Shown here in pieces: positions 55,964 through 64,000 of a stretch of DNA of 64,000 bases (its first letter is position 1; every line of letters begins with the position of its first letter). Below the pieces are notes generated by a model. The model was given only the letters and a program-made list of their open reading frames with translations. It did no database searches and was not told where the DNA came from. A program made the translations under genes and the position numbers. The DNA is from Amaricoccus sp. (GTDB lineage Bacteria; Pseudomonadota; Alphaproteobacteria; Rhodobacterales; Rhodobacteraceae). The stretch spans positions 1-64,000 of the forward strand of contig NZ_JAGOMQ010000017.1 of the NCBI RefSeq assembly GCF_017993425.1. Direction: 5' to 3'.

Positions 55964-56083
55964 CGGGTCGTGGCGGAGGGGTGATCTGTGTTCATGGGTG
56001 AGCGGTGGGGCCGGGTGGTTTGAGGTTGATCCGGCCAGTAGTTTGTTGATCTGGAGATATGCTGGCTGATTGTGAGATTTTTG

Positions 56084-56287
56084 AATTTGCGCGCGAATAT
56101 ATTTCGAAATATTTTGAATATGAACGGTGAAAATCATTGCATCGTTATCAGCGCCGCATTTCGCGGCGCCGTGTGACTCACTTCGATGTTCCGCCGTCCC
56201 CGCCGCTAACGCTCCGCGTCGAGCCGGGTGACATGCGCATGTCACCCGGCGGGCGCCGTCGCGGGACGGACCTCGCCGCTGGGGAGG
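56084..56287 (+). repeat. Dispersed repeat A, full copy A3
   Basis: This is the most regular copy: dyad ATATTTCGAAATAT, GAATATGAACGGTGAAAATCATTG, perfect stem GCGCCGC-ATTTC-GCGGCGC (56151-56169) and a 28-bp perfect palindrome at 56223-56250 with arm GCCGGGTGACATGC. Its tail (CACCCGGCGGGCGCCGTCGC) is repeated once more at 56338-56380, up to the amidohydrolase stop codon. Confidence 0.88.
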
Positions 56288-56386
56288 GGCGGCGACGCGG
56301 GGAGGGAAGGTCGGGAGCTGAACAGCCGAAGCTGGTATCACCCGGCGGGCGCCGTCGCGGTAAGGGCTTGCCGCTGGGGAAACCCC

Positions 56387-57244
56387 TCAGGCGTCGATGC
56401 GGTAGGCGCGGAGCGCGGTGTCGCGCCAGAAGGCGCGGCGTTCCGTCTCGCTGGCGGCGGCGAGGATGTCGTCGAGGATCGCCACCCATTCGGGGTAGCG
56501 GTGGGTCAGCTCCGAGACCGTCCAGTCGCTGCCGAACATGCAGCGGTCGGCGCCGAAGGCCTCGAGCGTGCGCTCGACCCAGGGGCGGATCGCGGCCGGC
56601 GTCCAGCTCGACGGGTCGGCCTCGGTGATGACGCCGGAGACCTTGCAGACCACGTTCGGCAGCGCCGCCATCGTGGCGATCCCGCTCCACCAGGGCTCGC
56701 GCATCCCGTGGCGGATGTCGGGCTTGCCGATGTGGTCGAGGATGAAGGCGACCTCGGGGCAGCGGCGCACGAGCTCGATCGCGTAGGCCATCTGCCAGTG
56801 CTTGATGCAGATGTCGAAGCTGAGCCCGTGGCGGGCGAGGCGGCGCACCCCGTCGAGGAAGTCGGGCGTGAGCACGACGGAGGGATCGGCCTCGGTCTGG
56901 ATCAGCCGGCGGACGCCGCGGACGGCGGGCAGCTCCGCCAGCGCCTCGAGCGTCGGCTCGACGCGGGCGCCGAACTCGACCGGGGCATGGGCGACGATGG
57001 CGCCGAGGCGGGGGTCGCCCGCGGCGATCCCCTGCGCCCAGCGCGCCTCGGCGAGCCCGTGGCCGGCGTCGACCGCCACCTCGGCGAAGACCAGCCGCTC
57101 GACCGCGACCGGCCCGCGGGCGGCGTCGAAGTCGGCGAGGCCGTGGCTGCGGTTGATCGCCGGGGCGCCCGCGAGCCAGCCGATCTCCACCTCGGCGAGG
57201 TCGTAGAGGTGGACATGGGCGTCGACGATCGGAAAGTCGGGCAT
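56387..57244 (-). CDS. Amidohydrolase family 2 protein (lactonase-like)
   Basis: The 285-aa TIM-barrel hydrolase resembles L-fuconolactonase and 2-pyrone-4,6-dicarboxylate lactonase. The HxH site is IVDAHVHLYD, later sites are FILDHIGKPD and MFGSDWTVSE, and the C-terminal ILAAASETERRAFWRDTALRAY is typical. It hydrolyses lactones or related esters; substrate unknown. The A3 repeat lies directly behind its stop. Confidence 0.88.
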   Translation of the reverse strand: MPDFPIVDAHVHLYDLAEVEIGWLAGAPAINRSHGLADFDAARGPVAVERLVFAEVAVDAGHGLAEARWAQGIAAGDPRLGAIVAHAPVEFGARVEPTLEALAELPAVRGVRRLIQTEADPSVVLTPDFLDGVRRLARHGLSFDICIKHWQMAYAIELVRRCPEVAFILDHIGKPDIRHGMREPWWSGIATMAALPNVVCKVSGVITEADPSSWTPAAIRPWVERTLEAFGADRCMFGSDWTVSELTHRYPEWVAILDDILAAASETERRAFWRDTALRAYRIDA

Positions 57245-57299
57245 GGCTCTCTCCCCCCGGGGTCGCGCCGGCGGCGCGCCCTTGCGTGCGGTCCGCGCG

Positions 57300-57920
57300 T
57301 CAGGTGGCGAGCGCGGCCTCGACCTCGTCGCGGAGCGCGGCGATCTCGGCCGCGGCGGCGGAGCGGCGGGCGAGCTCGGGGGCGGTGCGGCCGGTGAGCA
57401 CCGCCTGCGAGAACGCCACCCGGTTGCCGAGGCGCGTGGTCATCAGCTGCGCCTGCGCCTCGCCGAGCGCGGCGATCGCCTCCTCGACCGAGCCGGAGCG
57501 CGGCGGGAAGCGGTTGAGCAGGATGCGGAGCGGGGTCTTGAGGCGGCGCGTGGTGTCGATGACGCTCGCGGTCGCCCAGACGTCCATCACCGAGGGCTGG
57601 CACGGCGCGATGACGAGGTCGCTCTCGCGCACCGCGGCGTCGAGCAGGTTCGACGCGGCGCCCGGGCAGTCGACCAGCACGAAGTCGTGGCTGCGCTTCG
57701 CCGCCTTCATGTCGGCGGCGGCGCGGTAGTCGCGGCTCTCGATGAGGTCGACCCTGGGGTCGGCGCGCAGCCCGGCCCAGCGGGTCAGCGAGCGCTGCGG
57801 GTCGAGGTCGATCAGCGCCACCCGACGCCCCGCCTCGCTCCAGGCGGCGGCGAGATGGGCGAGCACCGTGGTCTTGCCGGCGCCCCCCTTCTGCTGTGCG
57901 AAGGTGATGATGCTGCCCAT
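57300..57920 (-). CDS. ParA-family ATPase
   Basis: The 206-aa protein has the deviant Walker A QQKGGAGKTT near residue 10, IDLDPQRSL and VLVDCPGAASNLLD. It is shorter than chromosomal ParA, resembling the small ParA-like ATPases that position cellular cargo. No parB or parS-like site was found beside it. 55 bp lie between its stop and the amidohydrolase start, and the two may share a transcript. Confidence 0.9.
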   Translation of the reverse strand: MGSIITFAQQKGGAGKTTVLAHLAAAWSEAGRRVALIDLDPQRSLTRWAGLRADPRVDLIESRDYRAAADMKAAKRSHDFVLVDCPGAASNLLDAAVRESDLVIAPCQPSVMDVWATASVIDTTRRLKTPLRILLNRFPPRSGSVEEAIAALGEAQAQLMTTRLGNRVAFSQAVLTGRTAPELARRSAAAAEIAALRDEVEAALAT

Positions 57921-58060
57921 GTCCCGCCCTTCTCCTTCTGGTTGTTGCGCGGCACTCTAGGCGAATCGCCCGGGATGAAAAGGCGGACAGTCAAAATCCG
58001 GTCGCTCGCCTTGCGGGCAGGCGACCCCGGTCCGTGGCAGGCGACGATAGACGGACGAGA

Positions 58061-58267
58061 TCAGGCGATCTCGCGCTTTCGCGGGGCCGGCGCCGTGAGG
58101 CGCGTGCCGCCGACGGCCTCGCCGAAGCCCTCGGAGAGGGCGTCCGGCGCCACCGAGGCGCTGACGGCGCGACGCGCCTGCACGGATCGACGCCAGAAAT
58201 AGCCCGCCAGCGCCAGCATTGCGGCCGGCCCGACGATCGCGGCAAGGATGTCCTGCGACACAAGCAT
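58061..58267 (-). CDS. Small membrane protein, unknown
   Basis: The 68-aa frame starts at ATG 58267 and has one hydrophobic segment (ILAAIVGPAAMLALAGYFW) followed by a basic, probably cytoplasmic tail. No family recognised. It is in the same direction as the hypothetical gene upstream and the ParA gene downstream, at moderate spacing. Confidence 0.45.
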   Translation of the reverse strand: MLVSQDILAAIVGPAAMLALAGYFWRRSVQARRAVSASVAPDALSEGFGEAVGGTRLTAPAPRKREIA

Positions 58268-58360
58268 GGTTCAGCGCCTCCGCTGGTTACTCTAGTCCTT
58301 CCCCACCAATAATCCAACGTCCGTGAACGAAGGATGCGCGCCCACGGCGTGGCTCGCCTC

Positions 58361-58909
58361 CTACCAGGCCACCCGCGGGGTCGGCCAGCTGCCGTCGATC
58401 AGGGCCACGAGCCGCGCGAGCGCCGCGGCGCGGAAGAGCTCGCCGGCGGCGGCCGTCTTGCCGCGCTCCACCTCGGCGCTGCCCGCGACAGTGACGCCGA
58501 AGCCGATCACCAGCAGGACCGCGGTCCATACGCCGAAGGCGTGGATCCCGGAGGTCGCGCCGAACACGAGGACGCCGATGCCGACGAGGCGCACCGCCTC
58601 GCTCGCGCCGGCCGCGACCGCCTCCTGCCTGCGGGCGCTGCGCTCCAGCAACAGGACGGCATCCGTGGCCCGGTCCCGGATCGCCGCGAGCGTCTGCAGC
58701 GCCCCGGCGTCGCGCAGGCGCTGGATCAGCAACACGCTCGCGGGACCGTCCTCCGCGACGACCTGCACACTCGCGAACACGGCGTCGAGATCCGTCAGGT
58801 CCCATGGATCGATGCCCGCGGCGAGCGACCGGGCCAGGCGCCTGCGCTCTGCCGATCCCGGAATGGATGCGAGGTCGATCGCCAATGCGGGTCTCCCGGC
58901 GCCGTTCAT
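58361..58909 (-). CDS. Hypothetical protein with two membrane segments
   Basis: The 182-aa protein has a polar, helical N-terminal half (ERRRLARSLAAGIDPWDL) and two adjacent hydrophobic segments around residues 105-145 (AVRLVGIGVLVFGATSG and VWTAVLLVIGFGVTVAGS). The C-terminal 35 residues are polar. I recognise no family. It heads the minus-strand group with the small membrane protein and ParA. Confidence 0.6.
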   Translation of the reverse strand: MNGAGRPALAIDLASIPGSAERRRLARSLAAGIDPWDLTDLDAVFASVQVVAEDGPASVLLIQRLRDAGALQTLAAIRDRATDAVLLLERSARRQEAVAAGASEAVRLVGIGVLVFGATSGIHAFGVWTAVLLVIGFGVTVAGSAEVERGKTAAAGELFRAAALARLVALIDGSWPTPRVAW

Positions 58910-59026
58910 CAGGCAGCATCGACCGGGCCGGTCTGCGCCGCAAGACGTCGCCGCCTGTCGGGAGAGATGGCGCGCGACGGGAACGCCGGTCTATAGAAGG
59001 ACGGAAATCGGCCGCGGGAGAACCCG

Positions 59027-60664
59027 ATGACGGAGTGGTGGCGCGGGGCGGTGATCTACCAGATCTACCCCCGGTCGTTTCAGGATTCGAACGGCGACGG
59101 GGTGGGGGACCTGCCGGGGATCGTCGAGCGGCTGGAGCATGTGGCGCGGCTCGGGGCGGATGCGGTGTGGCTGTCGCCGATCTTTCCCTCGCCGATGGCG
59201 GACATGGGCTACGACGTCTCCGACTATACCGGCGTCGATCCGCTGTTCGGGACGCTCGCGGATTTCGACCGGCTGGTCGGGCGGGCGCATGCGCTGGGGC
59301 TGAAGGTCGTCATCGACCAGGTGCTGAGCCACACGTCCGACCAGCATGTGTGGTTCAAGGAGAGCCGGGCCGATCGCGACAACCCGCGGGCGGACTGGTA
59401 TGTCTGGGCCGATCCGCGGCCGGACGGCGGGCCGCCCAACAACTGGGCCTCGGTGTTCGGCGGGCCGGCGTGGGAGTGGGACACGCGGCGGCGGCAATAC
59501 TACCTGCACAACTTCCTCGCGAGCCAGCCGGACCTCAACTTCCACACCCCGGCGGTGCAGGACGCCGTGCTGGAGGTGCTGCGGTTCTGGCTGGAGCGCG
59601 GCGTCGACGGGTTCCGCTTCGACACGGTGAACTACTACTTCCACGACAGGAAGCTGCGCCCGAACCCGCCGGCGGCGCGCGACGCGGCGCTGCCGCCGGT
59701 CAATCCCTACGAGATGCAGGAGCACCTGCGCGACAAGACCCAGCCGGAGAACGTCGGCTTCCTCAAGCGGATCCGCACGCTGATGGACCACTACGAGGCG
59801 CGGACCACGGTCGGCGAGGTCGGCGAGAGCGGGGCGCGGGCCATCGAGATCATGGCCGACTACACCCGCGGCGCGAAGCGGCTGCACATGGCCTATTCCT
59901 TCGAGCTTCTGGGCGCGCCCTTCACGGCGCGGCATTTCCGCAAGGCGGTGGAGCGGTTCTACAAGGCGGCGCCGGACGGCTGCCCGTGCTGGAGCTTCTC
60001 CAACCACGACGTGATCCGTCACGCCAGCCGCTGGCTCCCCCACGCCGCCGACGCGGACGCGCTGGCGCGGCAGGCGGCGGCGCTGCTGCTGTCGCTGCAG
60101 GGCTCGGTCTGCCTCTACCAGGGCGAGGAGCTCGGGCTGCCGGAGAGCGAGCTGGAGCTGGAGGAGCTGACCGACCCGCCGGGGATCCGCTTCTGGCCGG
60201 AATACAAAGGCCGCGACGGCTGCCGGACGCCGATGCCCTGGGACGGCGAGAGCGCCAATGCGGGCTTCAGCGCCGGCAAGCCGTGGCTGCCGGTCAAGGC
60301 GCCGCAGGCGGCGCGGCACGTCGCCGGGCAGGAGGCCGACCCGGGCTCGGTGCTGGCGTTCTATCGCCGGATGCTCGCGTTCCGCCGGTCGCGGCCGGAG
60401 CTGGTCGGCGGGGGGACGCGGTTCTTCCGCGCCGACGAGCCGGTGCTCGCCTTCCTGCGGCAGGGCGAGGGGTCGGGCCTCGCCTGCGTGTTCAACCTCT
60501 CGGCGGAGACGCGGGCGGTGCGGGTGAAGGGCCTCGCGCTCTCCGCCGACGACCCGAGCCAGGCCGCGGGCCTCCTCGACCGCACGCTGACGCTCGGCGC
60601 GAACGGCTTCGCCTTCCTCGCGCCGACGGGCGAGGGCGAGCCGCGGGTGAGCTACCGGGGCTGA
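59027..60664 (+). CDS. GH13 family alpha-glucosidase
   Basis: The 545-aa (beta/alpha)8 glycoside hydrolase opens WWRGAVIYQIYPRSFQDSN. The four family regions are DQVLSHTSDQH, GFRFDTVN with nucleophile Asp199, TTVGEVGES with acid/base Glu264, and FSNHD with Asp328. The sequence fits oligo-1,6-glucosidase/alpha-glucosidase. Region I has His where most have Asn (LSHTS). It lacks a signal peptide, so acts on imported oligosaccharides. Confidence 0.93.
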   Translation: MTEWWRGAVIYQIYPRSFQDSNGDGVGDLPGIVERLEHVARLGADAVWLSPIFPSPMADMGYDVSDYTGVDPLFGTLADFDRLVGRAHALGLKVVIDQVLSHTSDQHVWFKESRADRDNPRADWYVWADPRPDGGPPNNWASVFGGPAWEWDTRRRQYYLHNFLASQPDLNFHTPAVQDAVLEVLRFWLERGVDGFRFDTVNYYFHDRKLRPNPPAARDAALPPVNPYEMQEHLRDKTQPENVGFLKRIRTLMDHYEARTTVGEVGESGARAIEIMADYTRGAKRLHMAYSFELLGAPFTARHFRKAVERFYKAAPDGCPCWSFSNHDVIRHASRWLPHAADADALARQAAALLLSLQGSVCLYQGEELGLPESELELEELTDPPGIRFWPEYKGRDGCRTPMPWDGESANAGFSAGKPWLPVKAPQAARHVAGQEADPGSVLAFYRRMLAFRRSRPELVGGGTRFFRADEPVLAFLRQGEGSGLACVFNLSAETRAVRVKGLALSADDPSQAAGLLDRTLTLGANGFAFLAPTGEGEPRVSYRG

Positions 60665-60812
60665 AAGGGAGATGGAAACCCGCATGTCCAAAGGCGCGTT
60701 GCACGCGTGATACCGGGATCAAGTCTTTGTAATAAAATACGAAACTCGGAGGCGTCAATCCTTTGTCAATGAAGGTTTACTTCCTGCCTGCGGCCTGGGA
60801 GGCGGTGGGGCG

Positions 60813-62072
60813 TCAGCTTCCGGCGGCCTCCTCGCGGCGGGCGAGGGCGCAGACCTCGGCCATCGTGGCGATGGCGTGGCGGCCGTGGACCAGCGCGCGG
60901 CCGAGGCGGAGGGCGGGGGCCTCGCAGGCCGCCCGCCGGGCTTCGCCGGCGATGGTCTCGAAGTCGGCGTTGTGGGCGAGGCCGAGGATGCGGCGGTGGA
61001 TCTCCACCCCGCAGAAGCCGAGCGCGTCGGTCCAGATGGCGGAGAGGCGCTCGGCGAGCGCGCGCTCGGCCGCCTCGGGCTGGCCCTGGTCCTCGTAGAG
61101 CGCCGCCGGGTAGAGGATGCCGCGCCGCTCGCTCCGCCAGAGCCGCGCGAACTCCGCGGCGAACACGTCCCAGATTTCCGCCGCCACCCCGAGGATCCAG
61201 TCGCGGTAGGCGTCGCGCTCGCCCGGCGCGCCCTCGTGGCCGGATTGCGCGTGATAGGCCATCAGGAAGTTGGCGATCAGCATGCCGACGTCGAAGCCCA
61301 TCGGGCCGTAGGAGGCGAATTCCGGGTCGATCACCGAGATCCGGTCCCCCACCGCCATGATCGAGCCGGTATGCAGGTCGCCATGCAGCAGCGCCTCGGC
61401 GTTCGAGGTGTAGGCCCATTTCAGGTGCTGGGCGGCGATCTTCAGGCCCGCATCGGCGCGCAGCTCGGCGACCAGCGCCTCGAGCCCGGGCGTGTGCCGG
61501 TTGAGCGGCGCGTGCCAGTACGGATCGGTGAAGACCAGCGCCTCGGTGATGTCCATCAGCGCCACGTTGCCGGCGAAGAGCGCCACGTCGGCCTTCTTCT
61601 CCGCGGTCGGCATCGAGAGGTCGGAGGAGCGGAACAGCGTCCGCGCGCAGAAGAGCCCGAGGAACTCGCCGAGGCCGGGATGCTCGACCCCGGCGATCAG
61701 GCTCTTGCGCAGGATCACGTGGTCCTCGAGGAAGTCCATCACGAGAAGCGCCTGCCCGCGGTCGAAGTGGTGGACGACCGGGACCGACCCGGGCGCGCGC
61801 GCCGCCTGCCGCGTGAGCGCGTTCCACTCGAACCACGAGCGCTCCAGCGGCAGCGGCCAGCTCTCGCCGACCAGCCGCACGTAAGGAAGCGCCTGCTTGG
61901 CGATCGCCTTGCCGGCGGGTCCGCTGACGATGAAGACGAGGTTGAGGTTGCCGTCGCCGACCTCGACTGCCCGCCACGCCGCCGGATCCGGACCGATCAG
62001 CGCGGCGAGCGCCGGGAGGGCGCCGAGCCGCGCGGGAATCGTCTCGGGGGTGAGGGGGGCGTAGGGTTCCAT
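60813..62072 (-). CDS. mtnK: S-methyl-5-thioribose kinase
   Basis: The protein has 419 aa from ATG 62072. The APH-like kinase fold has the substrate/catalytic motif LLHGDLHTGSIM and metal-binding VIDPEFASYGPMGFD, both typical of MtnK. It phosphorylates 5-methylthioribose, from spermidine-type and quorum-signal synthesis, in methionine salvage. mtnA and the rest of the pathway are not in the window. A divergent sugar-type ABC transporter begins 319 bp away. Confidence 0.92.
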   Translation of the reverse strand: MEPYAPLTPETIPARLGALPALAALIGPDPAAWRAVEVGDGNLNLVFIVSGPAGKAIAKQALPYVRLVGESWPLPLERSWFEWNALTRQAARAPGSVPVVHHFDRGQALLVMDFLEDHVILRKSLIAGVEHPGLGEFLGLFCARTLFRSSDLSMPTAEKKADVALFAGNVALMDITEALVFTDPYWHAPLNRHTPGLEALVAELRADAGLKIAAQHLKWAYTSNAEALLHGDLHTGSIMAVGDRISVIDPEFASYGPMGFDVGMLIANFLMAYHAQSGHEGAPGERDAYRDWILGVAAEIWDVFAAEFARLWRSERRGILYPAALYEDQGQPEAAERALAERLSAIWTDALGFCGVEIHRRILGLAHNADFETIAGEARRAACEAPALRLGRALVHGRHAIATMAEVCALARREEAAGS

Positions 62073-62391
62073 GGCGCTCGCGGGGGCTCGGGTGGACGGG
62101 CGCCGAGGCTCGCCCCGGCGCCGGCGCGTTGTCAATCCGCTCGGGCGGGGGGATCGGGCGCGGATCGGCGGCGGCGCGCGGCGCCGCGCCGGTGGAAACG
62201 TTTAAGCAACCTCTCCGAAAGGCCAGAATCCGCGTTGACCCGCGCCGCCGGCCGGTGATTTACTCCGCGTCGGCGGCGCGAAAAGCCGTCGGTGACCAAG
62301 GGGCGCGAAGGCCCCGCTCCCAGGGAGGATTGCATGAACCGTGTCTCGACGCGGCCTGTCCGCTTCGCCGCCAGCGGGCGAGGGTGAGGCC
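62073..62391. other. Divergent control region mtnK / ABC transporter
   Basis: This 319-bp stretch holds no gene. It contains TGGAAACGTTTAAG at 62193-62206, whose AAACGTTT centre looks like a LacI-family operator core, and a possible -35/-10 pair TTGACC (62234) with ATTTAC 17 bases later, facing the transporter. GAAGGC-rich purines before 62392 supply the ribosome site (GAGGGTGAGG). Confidence 0.4.
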
Positions 62392-63447
62392 ATGACCGAC
62401 AAGATCGTCCGCGACGACGCGGCCCTTCAGGAGATCGGCGAGGTCGGCGCCTCCCGCCGCGACGCGCTCCGGCTGTTCGGCGCGGGCTCCGTCGCCGGCG
62501 CGCTCCTCGCCAGCGCGGGCTTCAGCCCGGCGCTCGCCCAGGAGCTGAACGCCGCGTCGAAGCCGCTCAAGGCCGCGTTCTCGAACGCCGGCCTCCAGGC
62601 GACCTGGTGCGCGCAGGGCAAGCAGGCCGCCGAGGCCTGGGGCAAGCTGATGAACGTCGAGATCACCTGGTTCGACGGCGAGCTCGCGGCCACCAAGCAG
62701 CGCGCCGCCATCGACAACATGGCCTCGCAGCCCTGGGACTTCGTGGCGATCCAGAGCTTCGGCATCGGCACGCTGACCGACCCGGTCAACCGCATGATCG
62801 AGGCCGGCATCCCGGTCGTCGCCATGGACACGCTGATCGCGCCGCCGGGCACCATCGACATCACCACCTTCATCGCGCCCGACAACGTGATGATGGGCGC
62901 CGTCGCCACCGAGGCGCTGATGAAGTCGATCGGCGGCAAGGGCAACGTGGTGATGACCCAGGGCGCGCTCGGCCATTCGGGCGCGCAGGGCCGCGCCAAG
63001 GGCTTCCAGCAGGTCGTCGCCAACTACCCGGACGTGAAGGTCCTCAACGAGGAGCCGGCCGACTGGGACGTGACCAAGGTCGCGCGCATCTGGGACTCGG
63101 TCCTGACCCAGAACCCGGAGATCGCCGGCGCCTTCTTCCACAACGACGACATGGCGCTCGCCGCCTTCAACGTCATCAAGTCGAAGCAGCGGGAGGGCAT
63201 CAAGCTCGCCGGCGTCGACGCGATGCCGCCGGCGGTGAACGCGGTCATCGACGGGGTGATGGTCACCACGGTGCGCAACCCCTCCTGCCGCATCCATGGC
63301 TGGTCGGTGGCGGCGGGCGTGGCGGCGGTCGCGGCGGGCGGCAAGGCGCAGGCGGGCATCCCCGTCTCGATCCTCGCCGACGGCCCGGTGGTCACCGCCG
63401 AGACCGCCGAGGGCCAGCTCTGGCTCCAGAAGCAGTTCCTGATGTAG
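62392..63447 (+). CDS. Sugar-type ABC transporter substrate-binding protein
   Basis: The 351-aa protein starts at ATG 62392. A Tat-type signal (ASRRDALRLFGAGSVAG) ends at ALAQE near residue 50. The type I periplasmic-binding fold follows: LKAAFSNAGLQATWCAQGKQ, IDNMASQPWDFVAIQ, and GAFFHNDDMALAAFN, like ribose- and xylose-binding proteins (RbsB family). It should bind a monosaccharide in the periplasm and deliver it to a permease. The ATPase gene starts 7 bp later. Confidence 0.92.
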   Translation: MTDKIVRDDAALQEIGEVGASRRDALRLFGAGSVAGALLASAGFSPALAQELNAASKPLKAAFSNAGLQATWCAQGKQAAEAWGKLMNVEITWFDGELAATKQRAAIDNMASQPWDFVAIQSFGIGTLTDPVNRMIEAGIPVVAMDTLIAPPGTIDITTFIAPDNVMMGAVATEALMKSIGGKGNVVMTQGALGHSGAQGRAKGFQQVVANYPDVKVLNEEPADWDVTKVARIWDSVLTQNPEIAGAFFHNDDMALAAFNVIKSKQREGIKLAGVDAMPPAVNAVIDGVMVTTVRNPSCRIHGWSVAAGVAAVAAGGKAQAGIPVSILADGPVVTAETAEGQLWLQKQFLM

Positions 63448-63454
63448 TCGTCAG

Positions 63455-64000
63455 GTGCCCGACCAGGCCGCATACGGGGGCGGCGCGCAGCCGCCCCTTC
63501 TTGAGTTGTCCGCAGTGTCGAAGTCCTTCGGCGGCGTCGCCGCGCTGCGCGACGTCGATTTCGAGCTCCTGGCCGGCGAGATCCACGGCCTCGTCGGCGA
63601 GAACGGCGCCGGCAAGTCGACGACGATGAAGATCATCGCCGGGGTGCATACCGACTACGAGGGCGTGATGCGCATCGACGGCCGCGAGGTCCGCCTGCGC
63701 TCGCCGCGCGACGCGCTCGCCGAGGGCGTCGGCATGGTCCACCAGGAGCTCTCGACCGTCGCCGACCTCTCGGTGGCGGAGAACGTCTTCCTCGGCGCCC
63801 ACCCGCTCACGGCGATGGGCACGGTCGACTGGGCCCGCATGAACGCCGAGGCCCGGCGCCAGATCGCCAGCCTCGGCCTCGACATCGACCCGCGCACCCG
63901 CATGGGGGCGCTGCCCGTCGGCCTCCAGCAGCTCGTCGAGCTCAGCCGCGTGCTGTTCTCCGGGGCGCGCATCCTCATCCTCGACGAGCCCACCTCGGCG
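63455..64000 (+). CDS. Sugar-type ABC transporter ATP-binding protein (partial)
   Basis: The frame begins at GTG 63455 and runs to the window end (182 codons, no stop). Walker A is GENGAGKST, the Q-loop is MVHQELST, the signature region is LPVGLQQLVELSRV, and Walker B is ILILDEPTSA. This is the first half of an RbsA/XylG-like double ATPase, so about 300 residues more are expected. It should be co-transcribed with the binding protein. Confidence 0.93.
   Translation, partial: MPDQAAYGGGAQPPLLELSAVSKSFGGVAALRDVDFELLAGEIHGLVGENGAGKSTTMKIIAGVHTDYEGVMRIDGREVRLRSPRDALAEGVGMVHQELSTVADLSVAENVFLGAHPLTAMGTVDWARMNAEARRQIASLGLDIDPRTRMGALPVGLQQLVELSRVLFSGARILILDEPTSA

Noticed and set aside
56084-56341. 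Minus-strand open frame through repeat A with conserved peptide pieces (TCAC-PARRG, AAKCGAD, FTV-IQNI)
   Set aside because: The frame is open in all three copies without indels, but copy A2 has a stop right after IQNI, the changes are not biased to third positions, and the palindromes explain the conservation better than a protein does.

Overview
The window is about 70% G+C and reads as a chromosomal segment of an alphaproteobacterium, most likely order Rhodobacterales (Paracoccaceae/Roseobacteraceae sense). Reasons visible here: the gene order dnaA, rpsT, enoyl-CoA hydratase, mutM, ubiE, ubiB; cckA near recA and alaS; order-typical small families (DUF3035, DUF2842, DUF4169, DUF3775, CarD, VPLPA-CTERM proteins); an alphaproteobacterial LexA box (GAAC-N7-GAAC) before recA; and a tRNA-His without a G at position -1. 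No rRNA, CRISPR array, prophage or intact insertion sequence was found.

Layout. 1-0.7 kb: broken transposase genes (an IS630-type remnant cut at about 115, abutting the start of a possible IS110-type gene). 0.9-5.3 kb: an Mla/MCE lipid-transport operon (STAS-permease, ATPase, MCE protein, auxiliary lipoprotein). 5.3-6.4 kb: repeats, tRNA-His and small membrane or hypothetical genes. 6.4-16.3 kb: replication and repair core (recF, dnaN, dnaA on the minus strand) interrupted by a VPLPA-CTERM gene, then rpsT, enoyl-CoA hydratase, a Uma2-type gene, mutM, ubiE, ubiB. 16.5-28.6 kb: tusA-like, ccdA, a metalloprotease/DUF4169/RHH operon, fumC, DUF3775, DUF3035, lspA, TerB-like, an NTF2-like gene with dacB, typA, an XRE regulator, hisN. 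28.9-37.9 kb: lipase-like hydrolase with SCP2 protein, TPR protein, a SUV3-like helicase with S4 protein and ferredoxin, carD, a second VPLPA-CTERM protein, entericidin, CDF metal transporter. 38-51 kb: rsmB, cckA, DUF488, flavin reductase, recA, alaS, DUF1330, a Gfo/Idh oxidoreductase, an L,D-transpeptidase, an M32 carboxypeptidase. 51-64 kb: AbrB-like, thiamin pyrophosphokinase, creA, DUF2842, purA, Usp, a LuxR fragment, an amidohydrolase, an orphan ParA, two hypothetical membrane proteins, a GH13 alpha-glucosidase, mtnK, and a divergent sugar-type ABC transporter that runs off the end.

Most of the window is housekeeping. The part that ordinary annotation does not explain is the intergenic structure. 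A dispersed element of roughly 200 bp has three full copies (19.1, 51.0, 56.1 kb) and one 3' half copy (5.4 kb). Each carries a palindrome centred on ACATGCGCATGT whose arms differ between copies but differ in a paired way, so the dyad is preserved. The full copies also have a small GC stem and an AT-rich dyad. Two copies are preceded by a second short motif (TTCACGCGTGAA plus an AT-rich tail) found 35-40 nt after stop codons. A further GC-rich hairpin element occurs at 0.8 and 22.5 kb. I consider these element families the best candidate for something undescribed.
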